DNA from: an uncultured Actinomyces sp.
GTDB lineage: Bacteria; Actinomycetota; Actinomycetes; Actinomycetales; Actinomycetaceae
Direction of reading: 5' to 3'
NCBI GenBank assembly: GCA_938041695.1
Contig: CALISI010000078.1
Span: forward strand, 1 to 10,885
Length of the DNA stretch: 10,885 nucleotides
Made by a program: the position numbers and the translations under genes. Position 1 is the stretch's first letter, and each line of letters starts with the position of its first letter. The notes under the pieces are model-generated. The model had not been told where the DNA came from, searched no databases, and was given only the letters and a program-made list of their open reading frames with translations. This document shows, in pieces, positions 1-5,490 of the stretch.

Positions 1-579
1 GACCAGCGTTGCCATCTCGACCTCGAGCGGCGGCAGGACGTGCTCGGCGAGCTCGACGAGGTGGGTTTCGAAACCACGAGCGGCGAGGGCCTCGGCGGCC
101 TCGATGCCGATGAAGCCGGCACCGAGCACGATGGCGCGGGTGCCCGTCGCCTCGCGCAGGGCGAGAGCATCGTCAACCGTGCGCAGTGCGTGTACGCGCG
201 GGGAGTCGAGGCCGTCGATCGGCGGACGGGCGGCGAGAGCGCCGGGTGAGAGGATCAGGTAGTCGTAGGACAGCGTGTAGGCCTCGCCGGTATCCGAGTT
301 GGCGACCGTGACGGAGTGGGCGTCGGGGTCGATCTCCGTGACCTCGGAGTTGATGCGCACGTCCAGGTTGAGAGCTGCCTTGAGGGATTGCGGAGTGTGC
401 AGGAGGAGCTTGGCGGGGTCTTCGATCTCGCCGCCGACGTAGTAAGGGAGGCCGCAGTTCGCGAACGACACGTAGCTCCCCCGCTCCAGGACGATGATCT
501 CGGCACCCTCGTCGCGCCTGCGCAGGCGCGCCGCCGCGCTCATGCCGCCCGCGACTCCTCCGACGATGACTACTCGCAT
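1..579 (-). CDS. CoA-disulfide reductase / NADH oxidase family flavoprotein, N-terminal part (runs off window)
   Basis: The first 193 codons are present; the 3' end lies beyond position 1. The product is a pyridine nucleotide-disulfide oxidoreductase. An FAD-binding Rossmann motif at residues 5-12 (IVGGVAGG) opens the protein. Residues 38-50 (SFANCGLPYYVGG) carry the single redox cysteine (Cys42) typical of CoA-disulfide reductases, NADH oxidases/peroxidases and CoA-persulfide reductases. The NAD-binding motif GAGFIGIE is at 153-160. In this family NAD(P)H reduces FAD and then a Cys-SH/CoA mixed disulfide, persulfide or oxygen species in the cytosol. Many members carry a C-terminal rhodanese domain, but that part is outside the window, so the exact substrate is open. 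The ATG at 577-579 directly precedes the FAD motif, with a weak AGCGGAA ribosome site. The promoter upstream contains a CsoR/CstR-like operator, which favours a role in sulfane-sulfur or thiol stress. The family is clear; the precise reaction is inferred. Confidence 0.88.
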   Translation of the reverse strand, partial: MRVVIVGGVAGGMSAAARLRRRDEGAEIIVLERGSYVSFANCGLPYYVGGEIEDPAKLLLHTPQSLKAALNLDVRINSEVTEIDPDAHSVTVANSDTGEAYTLSYDYLILSPGALAARPPIDGLDSPRVHALRTVDDALALREATGTRAIVLGAGFIGIEAAEALAARGFETHLVELAEHVLPPLEVEMATLV

Positions 580-633
580 GTTCCGCTCACTTTCTGTCTC
601 CAATGCCGAGGCGCGCCTGCCACAACGAGACCA

Positions 634-662
634 ATAATACCCCTGGGGGTATCTAGGGGCAA
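634..662 (-). promoter_or_regulatory. Promoter of the flavoprotein gene
   Basis: Reading the minus strand, a -35 box TTGCCC (657-662) and a -10 box TATTAT (634-639) are separated by exactly 17 bp. The expected transcription start is near 627, leaving a leader of about 48 nt before the ATG at 579. The boxes match the sigma-A type consensus at 4/6 and 5/6 positions. The spacer and part of the -10 are covered by the inverted repeat described separately, as expected for a repressible promoter. Seen by eye only. Confidence 0.55.
637..652. promoter_or_regulatory. CsoR/CstR-like operator (ATACCCC-TG-GGGGTAT)
   Basis: This is a perfect 7-bp inverted repeat, ATACCCC (637-643) and GGGGTAT (646-652), with a 2-bp TG centre. 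It lies inside the spacer and -10 of the promoter for the flavoprotein gene. Operators of the CsoR family, including the copper sensor CsoR and the persulfide sensor CstR, are G/C-tract pseudo-palindromes of this kind. Known CstR regulons in Firmicutes include CoA-disulfide/persulfide reductases with rhodanese domains, which fits the gene controlled here. No regulator gene is in the window, so which family member binds is inferred. Confidence 0.5.
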
Positions 663-704
663 CGGTAACCCTCACACGCCAATCACAAAACTAGGCCTTA
701 ACGC

Positions 705-736
705 AAAAACCCCGGGCTTCCAGCGGAAGCCCGGGG
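705..736 (-). terminator. Rho-independent terminator after the 320-residue gene (copy A of the repeated hairpin)
   Basis: A perfect 12-bp stem, CCCCGGGCTTCC (710-721) with GGAAGCCCGGGG (725-736), closes a 3-nt loop. On the minus strand it is followed by TTTTT (705-709), so it terminates leftward transcription from the gene ending at 847, 110 bp upstream. The same hairpin is found base for base behind the tmRNA gene at 2775-2801. Confidence 0.85.
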
Positions 737-740
737 TGGG
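707..740. repeat. 34-bp direct repeat, distal copy (possible att site remnant)
   Basis: Positions 707-740 are identical to 2772-2805 in the same orientation. The repeat contains the whole terminator hairpin plus AAA on one side and TGGG on the other. To the right, 741-765 still partly matches the tmRNA 3' end seen after the other copy: both read, on the minus strand, TCGATTCC followed after 15-17 nt by ATCCC. The two copies bracket the low-GC accessory genes. I infer an ancient integration at ssrA that displaced the original 3' end and terminator to this place. No integrase is present in the window. Confidence 0.6.
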
Positions 741-846
741 ATGGTGCCGTTGTAGGAATCGACACTGGACGACGGAAACACCAGAAAATCGGTGAGTTAT
801 GTCATCAATGTCCTGTTGACCGTAGTAGATAACCGGTTCAGCAGGC

Positions 847-1809
847 TCAGTCGCTGATAACTTCCACCCGACACGCACGCCGCGTGACGCTCGTTTCTCC
901 AGCGGCAGATACTCGAGACTTCTCAATTACTTCGACGCGCACTCGGGACCCCGTATGCAACAAGTCAATGTCCATATCTTGAAGATCCCCCCGCAGTATC
1001 TTAACCACACCTGTTTCATCAGCTAGATCAACAACGAGGGCTACGCGCCGTTCACGAAATATGCCGATCAGGGTACCTTCAATACTTGCGAATTCTTCGT
1101 CCAGATCCCGCCCATCAATGATCGAGGAGATGCGCGCAGCATCCGCACTCGTCGTCGTCACTCTCCGGGTAGGATGCTCGGGTTCTTTCCATATAAGGTC
1201 TGTGGTGAAGTCCCCACGCACAAGTGTGTCAGCATAAGCCTTCAAAGCAGAAGCAACCCTGGGACCACGTTCTCGCACATCAGCACTGAAGCGGTCAGCG
1301 ACTGGCTCATCGTCTACCCCCTCTGCCAACAGGGAGACGAGATCTTCGAACGCTCTATCCGTGAGCATCCGCTCGTCATTGCCATACACCACCATAGGTG
1401 CATCGCCACCTAGTTCTTCAGACACATCGCAATTGGGACTAAAAACCAAACGGAGCGAACCAGGTTGAGGATCAGCACTAAGCTGCAGGCGAGTACGTTT
1501 ACAAATTGTCTCGGGGAGCTTCCCTGCGCCTGTGCGCACCCCCTCAACGGCTGCACCCATCGCATCTACAAGGCGCTGTAGCGCACTCATGACGTTTGCC
1601 ACTGCGGGAAGACTTGCCTGATGACCACGCACACCGGCACCGGTGAATCGCAATTCCCCTGAAGACCGTAGAATGCGGCCGGTCGCGCGTTGTGAGACAA
1701 ACGACTCTACGGAGAGTCTGGAGAGATCATCAGGGGTTTGCCACTGGGATGTGGGAACACCCCTTCGAATGCGTTCGCGTAGCTCGTTGAGACCGTCAAC
1801 GGTTGCCAT
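847..1809 (-). CDS. Hypothetical protein, second gene of the DUF6932 module; possible C-terminal OB-like domain
   Basis: A 320-residue protein I do not recognise as a named family. It is soluble, with no signal peptide or membrane segment. Residues 1-110 look mostly helical and charged. Residues 115-145 hold a short beta-like stretch beginning GSLRLVFSP, and 150-205 look helical again. Residues 237-320 alternate hydrophobic beta strands with turns (EGTLIGIF, VALVVDL, VVKIL, SRVRVEVI, ACRVEVI), a pattern consistent with a small OB-like or SH3-like barrel. That fold is a guess from pattern alone. The ATG at 1807-1809 has a strong ribosome site, GGAGGTGA, and lies inside the end of the upstream gene (14-bp overlap), so the two are translationally coupled and probably act together. 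A strong terminator follows at 705-736. Its GC content is lower than that of the flanking housekeeping genes, which suggests acquisition by transfer. It could be the partner or antitoxin of the nucleotidyltransferase-like protein, but nothing in the sequence proves it. Confidence 0.78.
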   Translation of the reverse strand: MATVDGLNELRERIRRGVPTSQWQTPDDLSRLSVESFVSQRATGRILRSSGELRFTGAGVRGHQASLPAVANVMSALQRLVDAMGAAVEGVRTGAGKLPETICKRTRLQLSADPQPGSLRLVFSPNCDVSEELGGDAPMVVYGNDERMLTDRAFEDLVSLLAEGVDDEPVADRFSADVRERGPRVASALKAYADTLVRGDFTTDLIWKEPEHPTRRVTTTSADAARISSIIDGRDLDEEFASIEGTLIGIFRERRVALVVDLADETGVVKILRGDLQDMDIDLLHTGSRVRVEVIEKSRVSAAGETSVTRRACRVEVISD

Positions 1810-2320
1810 CGATGATCACCTCCACGTACCCGCGCCGCTGATATGCTTCTGATTCTACTGGGTCCCCAGGTTGTCTGCGGCACCGCTCCCACCAATCGTC
1901 CCAGTACCCCCGTAGTTGCTGGTACCCCGTGACATCCGCGCCAACCTCGAGCGGCCATGCGACCAGGAAAGAGTCCACGCGGAGGCCAGTTACCTCCTTG
2001 AAATGATGGCCGCTCGCTGCAAGTGTGAGGATCTGACTATCGTCTTCACTCGACTGGGCACGCAGAATATGATCGGCACGAACGAAGAACACTGCATCTA
2101 CATCCCCCGGCTCCTCCTTGACAGAGACAAAAGATCCACCTACCCACACCCTGGATACGCGGACTGCCGACCGCAGGAGACGAAGTGCCGACTCGAACTC
2201 AGCCCACACCTCGGCACGCCGAGACGATGGGTCCTGCGCGAAATAGCTCCGGACCTCATCCAATGAGGCTCCCCAGCGCCCTGGGGGAAGGAACCCATCA
2301 TCGTTCAAGGGTGGGATCAT
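1796..2320 (-). CDS. DUF6932-family protein with nucleotidyltransferase signature
   Basis: Residues 61-75 of this 174-residue protein read GGSFVSVKEEPGDVD. This is the G-G/S...D-x-D signature of the DNA polymerase beta-like nucleotidyltransferase superfamily; Asp73 and Asp75 would bind metal, and Asp116 in the strand RVDSFLV is a plausible third carboxylate. The N-terminus MIPPLNDDGFLPPG matches the characteristic opening of DUF6932 proteins. I chose the ATG at 2318-2320 because it places this motif at residue 1 and has GGAAT at a suitable distance. The frame stays open to a GTG at 2369-2371 (191 residues), but that start lacks a ribosome site and would place the 2350-2374 inverted repeat inside the gene. 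No function is established for the family as far as I know. Minimal nucleotidyltransferases often act as toxins, antitoxins or small-molecule modifiers, so a conflict or stress role is a reasonable guess. The downstream gene overlaps by 14 bp. Confidence 0.82.
   Translation of the reverse strand: MIPPLNDDGFLPPGRWGASLDEVRSYFAQDPSSRRAEVWAEFESALRLLRSAVRVSRVWVGGSFVSVKEEPGDVDAVFFVRADHILRAQSSEDDSQILTLAASGHHFKEVTGLRVDSFLVAWPLEVGADVTGYQQLRGYWDDWWERCRRQPGDPVESEAYQRRGYVEVIIDGNR
1816..1823 (-). promoter_or_regulatory. Ribosome binding site of the 320-residue gene
   Basis: On the minus strand GGAGGTGA lies 6 nt before the ATG at 1809, inside the coding end of the upstream DUF6932 gene. It fixes the start of the second gene and supports coupled translation of the pair. 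Confidence 0.8.
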
Positions 2321-2349
2321 TGACCATTCCGAATCTAACGGTACGTTTA

Positions 2350-2374
2350 CGCGTGGTGACCATTGCACCACGCG
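2350..2374. promoter_or_regulatory. Perfect 9-bp inverted repeat upstream of the DUF6932 operon (operator or leader hairpin)
   Basis: CGCGTGGTG (2350-2358) and CACCACGCG (2366-2374) form a perfect inverted repeat around a 7-nt centre, 30 bp upstream of the chosen ATG. It could be an operator for autoregulation of the two-gene unit or a stem-loop in its mRNA leader. It is not followed by a T-run on either strand, so it is unlikely to be a terminator. I found no convincing promoter boxes around it; TTGATT (about 2409-2414, minus strand) followed 19 bp later by TGTAAG is the best weak candidate. Confidence 0.5.
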
Positions 2375-2770
2375 CGTCTGACTGTCTTACAGACCACACA
2401 ATACCGTAAGAATCAACGCAGGGGGCATTGCCCCTCCCACATCGATAAAATGCCATCGAATCTGCACCTGAGCACAACCGATATCCAGCACAGCAGCTTC
2501 ACCTCAACCGCCGAGGTCTGCCCTCCCAAGCGCAAGCAGCACCTACGAAAGAACGCCCCTCAGCGTACTGCTATTTCAGGGCCCTTGTATCAGCATTCGA
2601 ACAACAGAACCAACTTGCCGGATCGAGCAATGCACCCCGCACAGTTCATGAGATACCCTTGGCAAGGAGGCAACTCAACACTTCTTTCCACTGACTGAGC
2701 CGCAAATACTGCTACAGCATGACACACGTGAAGAATACAAGCAGAGGATCGAGAGTCTTCAAATTGCACA
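2375..2770. other. Gene-poor low-GC stretch between the DUF6932 operon and ssrA
   Basis: About 400 bp with no gene I can support. Its GC content is low for this genome (I counted 57 of 120 over 2641-2760). Open frames on the plus strand (for example one ending at 2698) have no ribosome site and no recognisable motif, and the minus-strand frame runs into the tmRNA gene. It holds the presumed promoter region of the DUF6932 operon and a short GGGGC-ATT-GCCCC hairpin at 2422-2434. The rest looks like decayed island DNA; I looked for integrase motifs in the frames and saw none. Confidence 0.5.
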
Positions 2771-2801
2771 GAAACCCCGGGCTTCCAGCGGAAGCCCGGG
2801 G
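2771..2801 (-). terminator. Terminator of ssrA (copy B of the repeated hairpin)
   Basis: This is the same perfect 12-bp stem and 3-nt loop as at 710-736 (2775-2786 with 2790-2801), only about 7 nt past the tmRNA 3' end. On the minus strand it is followed by TTTC, a poorer T-tract than copy A. It ends transcription of the tmRNA precursor, and its closeness leaves a very short 3' trailer. Confidence 0.8.
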
Positions 2802-2805
2802 TGGG
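2772..2805. repeat. 34-bp direct repeat, ssrA-proximal copy
   Basis: Identical to 707-740, in the same orientation and 2065 bp apart. This copy abuts the functional 3' end of the tmRNA gene, where many integrative elements insert. It would correspond to the att side that restores ssrA. Confidence 0.65.
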
Positions 2806-2807
2806 GA

Positions 2808-3185
2808 TTGTGGAGATGGGGGGAATCGAACCCCCGTCCAGCAGCCGGCCCCGAATTCTTCTCCGAGCGCAGTCTACGGTTTTATTTCTCAGCCCCCAGC
2901 ATTGCGCAGACTCACCGCCAGATAGGCTCAGTTGATTGAGTGTCGGAGGCGCCCCACCAACATGGGCGACTCCCAGTGGCTCCCTAGACGACGCCAGACA
3001 CCGGGCCGGAAGCAACTCCCGGGCTGACGGACTAAAGGTTCAGGCTGCGATATCAGGCAGCGAGAACGTAGTCGGTGCGATTCTGTTCGGCACCTATTGG
3101 TTTGCACGCATCGTTAACGAGTTGAGCGTACATTCTCGGCTCGCTTCACTTCGATCGACGACCACTGTCGAAACCGATCATCCCC
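2808..3185 (-). ncRNA. ssrA: transfer-messenger RNA (tmRNA)
   Basis: tmRNA rescues ribosomes stalled on broken mRNA: charged with alanine and bound by SmpB, it enters the A site and templates a degradation tag. The mature 5' end GGGGATGATCGGTTTCGACA begins at 3185 and is diagnostic. Its first seven bases pair with CATCTCC at 2812-2818 (one G-U), giving the tRNA-like acceptor stem. The T-arm, GGGGG-TTCGATT-CCCCC, occupies about 2819-2835. After the discriminator A (2811) the genome reads CAA rather than CCA, so CCA must be added after processing. The open reading frame for the tag is at 3053-3091, followed by GC-rich pseudoknot segments. The gene has its own promoter at 3241-3269 and a terminator at 2771-2801. 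The smpB partner gene lies 5 kb upstream on the same strand. Length (about 375 nt) is normal. Confidence 0.96.
3053..3091 (-). other. tmRNA tag-peptide reading frame (AEQNRTDYVLAA, stop TGA)
   Basis: The resume codon is GCC at 3089-3091 and the frame ends with TGA at 3053-3055, giving the 12-residue encoded tag AEQNRTDYVLAA. The last three residues LAA match the ClpX-recognised end of known ssrA tags. The residue before them is Val, where E. coli (ANDENYALAA) and Mycobacterium tuberculosis (ADSHQRDYALAA) have Ala. Confidence 0.9.
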
Positions 3186-3240
3186 TCTTGAGTTTTCAAC
3201 TCACCGACACGCTGCGTTGCCACAGACCGTCGGACACATC

Positions 3241-3269
3241 AGTCTACGCCCGCATCCCCCGCCCGTCAA
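3241..3269 (-). promoter_or_regulatory. ssrA promoter
   Basis: On the minus strand a -35 box TTGACG (3264-3269) and -10 box TAGACT (3241-3246) are separated by exactly 17 bp; they match the sigma-A consensus at 5/6 and 4/6 positions. Transcription would start near 3234, giving a 5' leader of about 49 nt that RNase P would remove. The leader contains a small TGAGTT/AACTCA hairpin (3189-3203) just before the mature end. The -35 lies only 16 bp past the stop codon of the preceding Pip gene. Confidence 0.75.
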
Positions 3270-3285
3270 GAGAAAAACCGATGCC

Positions 3286-5490
3286 TCAGAGCAGCTTCGT
3301 GGACTCCAGTTTCTCGACCATGCGCCGGTTCTTGCGCACCAGCAGCGGGCGCAGCGCCAGCCCCAGGAACGCGGCGAACAGGATGAAGGAGGCCAGGAAC
3401 CACATGGCATCCGCGTACTCGTGCCCCGCGTACCCGGCGATCGACGCACGCAGAGCCGTGATCGCGTGTGTGGCCGGCAGGAACGGGGAAATCGACGAGA
3501 AGAAGGACGGCAGGATCGCCAGCGGGAACGCTCCCCCGGCGCCCGAAATCTGCAGGACCAGGAGCAGCACGCCCAGGGCCTTTCCCGCATTCCCGAACGT
3601 GGCGATGAGCGTGTACATGAGGAACGAGAACACGACGGCCGTCAGCCACAGGGTGCCCATGAACTGCATCGGGTGCGCGTGCTGGACCTTCAGGAAGTAC
3701 AGGTCACCCAGCCCCACCAGGGTCGCCTGGGCGAGCGCGATCGTCCCAAAAATCAGGTAGCGGCCCAGGTATCCGGCGGCCAGGCCGACGGGCTTGGCAG
3801 TGAGCCTCGCGCGCAGCGGGTCACCCTCGGGCAGGCCGTCGGCGACGTTGGAGTCCGTGACGTCCGAGCGCATGGACACCACCATGAGCACGGAGCCGAC
3901 CCACAGGGCCAGGATCGTGTACAGGGGCGCCATCTGGGAGCCGAACTTCGCGACCGGGTAGACGGGAGTTTTCTCCACGCCGACAGGCGCCGCAATCGCG
4001 GCAGCCAGGGCCTCGGGATTATTCCCGATGATGGTACCGAGCGTCGTCAGGTCGCCACTGGCAAGCGCCTCGCTGATCGAGGCGTGCAGGGAGTCGAGCT
4101 TGCCCGCTGCCTCGCGCAGGCTCGTGGCCGCACCAGCCAGGTTATCGCGCAACTGGGTCAGCCCCTCGCGAGCGCTCCCGCTCCCGTTCGAGGCCGTGGA
4201 CGTCGCACCCTCCAGGGACGTGCGGGCGGCGCTCAGGGAGGATTGGGCCGAGGCCATGGTAGAGGCCAGCGATTCGAGCTGGGGCCGCAGGTTGGTCTCG
4301 TAGTCGGAGGACAGGCCGTCGACCGCGGAACGCGCCTGGGCGATCAGGCCGTTCACGCTCGCGCGCCCAGCGTCGGCATTCGCGACCTTGGAGTCCAGCT
4401 CGGAGGCGGAGGAGCGCAGCCCGTTCGCAACCGCAGTCAGCCGGTCTGAGGCGGCCTGCAGGCGGTCCAGCGAGGACTGGGAGACGGGCGAGCCGGGCAG
4501 TGCCGCGAGCGTCGACTTGATCGATGCGAAGCTGGCGGCCTGTGCGTCCAACACGGAGGCCTGCGAGCGCAGCGTCGAGGCCGCGTCCGACGCGCTCGTC
4601 GAGCCGTTCGCATACACGTTCTCGACGGCGCTCGACAGGGAGGCCAGCGAGGACTGCGAGGAGGAGATCGCGTCCGATACCGAGGAGACCGCCGCCGACG
4701 CAGCGGATCCGAGTCCGCTCGCTCCGGCCTGAGCGCTCGAGACCGCGGACTGCGCGGAACCCTTCGCGCTGCCCAGCCCGTCCACGAGCGTGGTCGTCGA
4801 GTCGATGAGCGTCACCGAGGAGCCCACGAGAGACGCGTAGGCATCCGCACTATCGGCCGCGGTACGCAGGCGCGAGGCAACCGTCTGCACGCGTTTATCA
4901 AGGGCCGTCACCGTGTTGACTGCGGTTGGGGCGGACAACGCGTCCCCCACCGACGTCGCCGTATCGAGGGCAACCTCGGACAGAGTCTGAACGAAGATCT
5001 GGTTCACCTGGGCGCTCACGGCCTCGGCGCCCTGCCCGGCGATCTTCGGCGAGATACCGTTCTTCTTTTCGTTGACGTAGTAGGTCATCGGCGCGGAGGA
5101 TGCTCCCCCGTCAAAGAAGGTCAGCATCTCCTGAGAAAAGTCCGACGGGATGACGATGGCGGCGTAGTACTCGCCCGAGCGCGTCCCCTCGACTGCCTCA
5201 TCCTCAGACGCAATGACCCAGTCGAAGTTGTCGTTCTTACGCAGCGCGGACACCACCGAGTCACCAATGTTGACGTGCAGCGGCACCAGGTCCGACTTGT
5301 AGCCCGCGTCCGTGTTCGCAATCGCGATGCGCAGGCTCTTCGTGTTCCCGAACGGGTCCCACGACGCCGCCACGTTGAACCACGTGAACAGCGACGGGAT
5401 GACGACCAGGCCGAAGACGACGACGCTGGCGATCAGGGAACGATGCGCGCGGCGCAGGTCGGCGCGGTAGATAGCCCAGATGGTCCTCAC
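3286..5490 (-). CDS. YhgE/Pip family membrane protein (second of a tandem pair)
   Basis: A 734-residue protein of the YhgE/phage-infection-protein family, related to Lactococcus Pip, Bacillus YhgE/YueB and staphylococcal EsaA. There is one N-terminal membrane segment (about 19-41), followed by a conserved extracytoplasmic domain (residues 45-170, with YYVNEKKNGISPKI at 137-150). A long Ser/Ala-rich coiled-coil stalk (about 180-480) follows, then a C-terminal ABC-2-transporter-like bundle of five helices (about 519-540, 573-600, 609-633, 637-661, 693-715). The PSFF...P.TH region at 661-675 is typical. It probably sits in the cytoplasmic membrane with a long external stalk. Members serve as phage receptors or as secretion/export-associated proteins, and no substrate can be named here. 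The GTG start (5488-5490) overlaps the upstream stop in GTGA, with GGGAGAG as ribosome site, so the pair is coupled. No terminator is visible before the ssrA promoter. Confidence 0.9.
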   Translation of the reverse strand: MRTIWAIYRADLRRAHRSLIASVVVFGLVVIPSLFTWFNVAASWDPFGNTKSLRIAIANTDAGYKSDLVPLHVNIGDSVVSALRKNDNFDWVIASEDEAVEGTRSGEYYAAIVIPSDFSQEMLTFFDGGASSAPMTYYVNEKKNGISPKIAGQGAEAVSAQVNQIFVQTLSEVALDTATSVGDALSAPTAVNTVTALDKRVQTVASRLRTAADSADAYASLVGSSVTLIDSTTTLVDGLGSAKGSAQSAVSSAQAGASGLGSAASAAVSSVSDAISSSQSSLASLSSAVENVYANGSTSASDAASTLRSQASVLDAQAASFASIKSTLAALPGSPVSQSSLDRLQAASDRLTAVANGLRSSASELDSKVANADAGRASVNGLIAQARSAVDGLSSDYETNLRPQLESLASTMASAQSSLSAARTSLEGATSTASNGSGSAREGLTQLRDNLAGAATSLREAAGKLDSLHASISEALASGDLTTLGTIIGNNPEALAAAIAAPVGVEKTPVYPVAKFGSQMAPLYTILALWVGSVLMVVSMRSDVTDSNVADGLPEGDPLRARLTAKPVGLAAGYLGRYLIFGTIALAQATLVGLGDLYFLKVQHAHPMQFMGTLWLTAVVFSFLMYTLIATFGNAGKALGVLLLVLQISGAGGAFPLAILPSFFSSISPFLPATHAITALRASIAGYAGHEYADAMWFLASFILFAAFLGLALRPLLVRKNRRMVEKLESTKLL

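Noticed and set aside
741..775. Possible tRNA 3' end (TCGATTC T-loop-like sequence and a nearby CACCA on the minus strand)
   Set aside because: The T-stem does not pair, the spacing from the T-loop to CCA is off by one, and no D or anticodon arms are found. It fits better as a decayed tmRNA-end copy. A 7-bp stem (747-753 with 769-775) is also possible but unrelated to a tRNA fold.
316..795. Open frame on the plus strand, 159 codons
   Set aside because: It is antisense to the flavoprotein gene, then crosses that gene's promoter and the terminator hairpin; it has no ribosome site and no recognisable motif.
2321..2371. Earlier GTG start (2369-2371) for the DUF6932 gene
   Set aside because: It lacks a ribosome site, adds 17 residues before the conserved family N-terminus, and would put the perfect inverted repeat into coding sequence. 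It remains possible.
2363..2698. Plus-strand open frame of 111 codons
   Set aside because: No ribosome site, no known motif, unusual composition, and it begins inside the opposite-strand DUF6932 leader. Not enough to call a gene or a pseudogene.
2590..3015. Minus-strand open frame of 141 codons
   Set aside because: It lies largely within the tmRNA gene and its terminator; chance open frame over a structural RNA.
3217..4449. Long plus-strand open frame (410 codons) opposite the second Pip gene
   Set aside because: High-GC shadow frame rich in Arg, Gln and Gly, antisense to a clearly real Pip-family gene.
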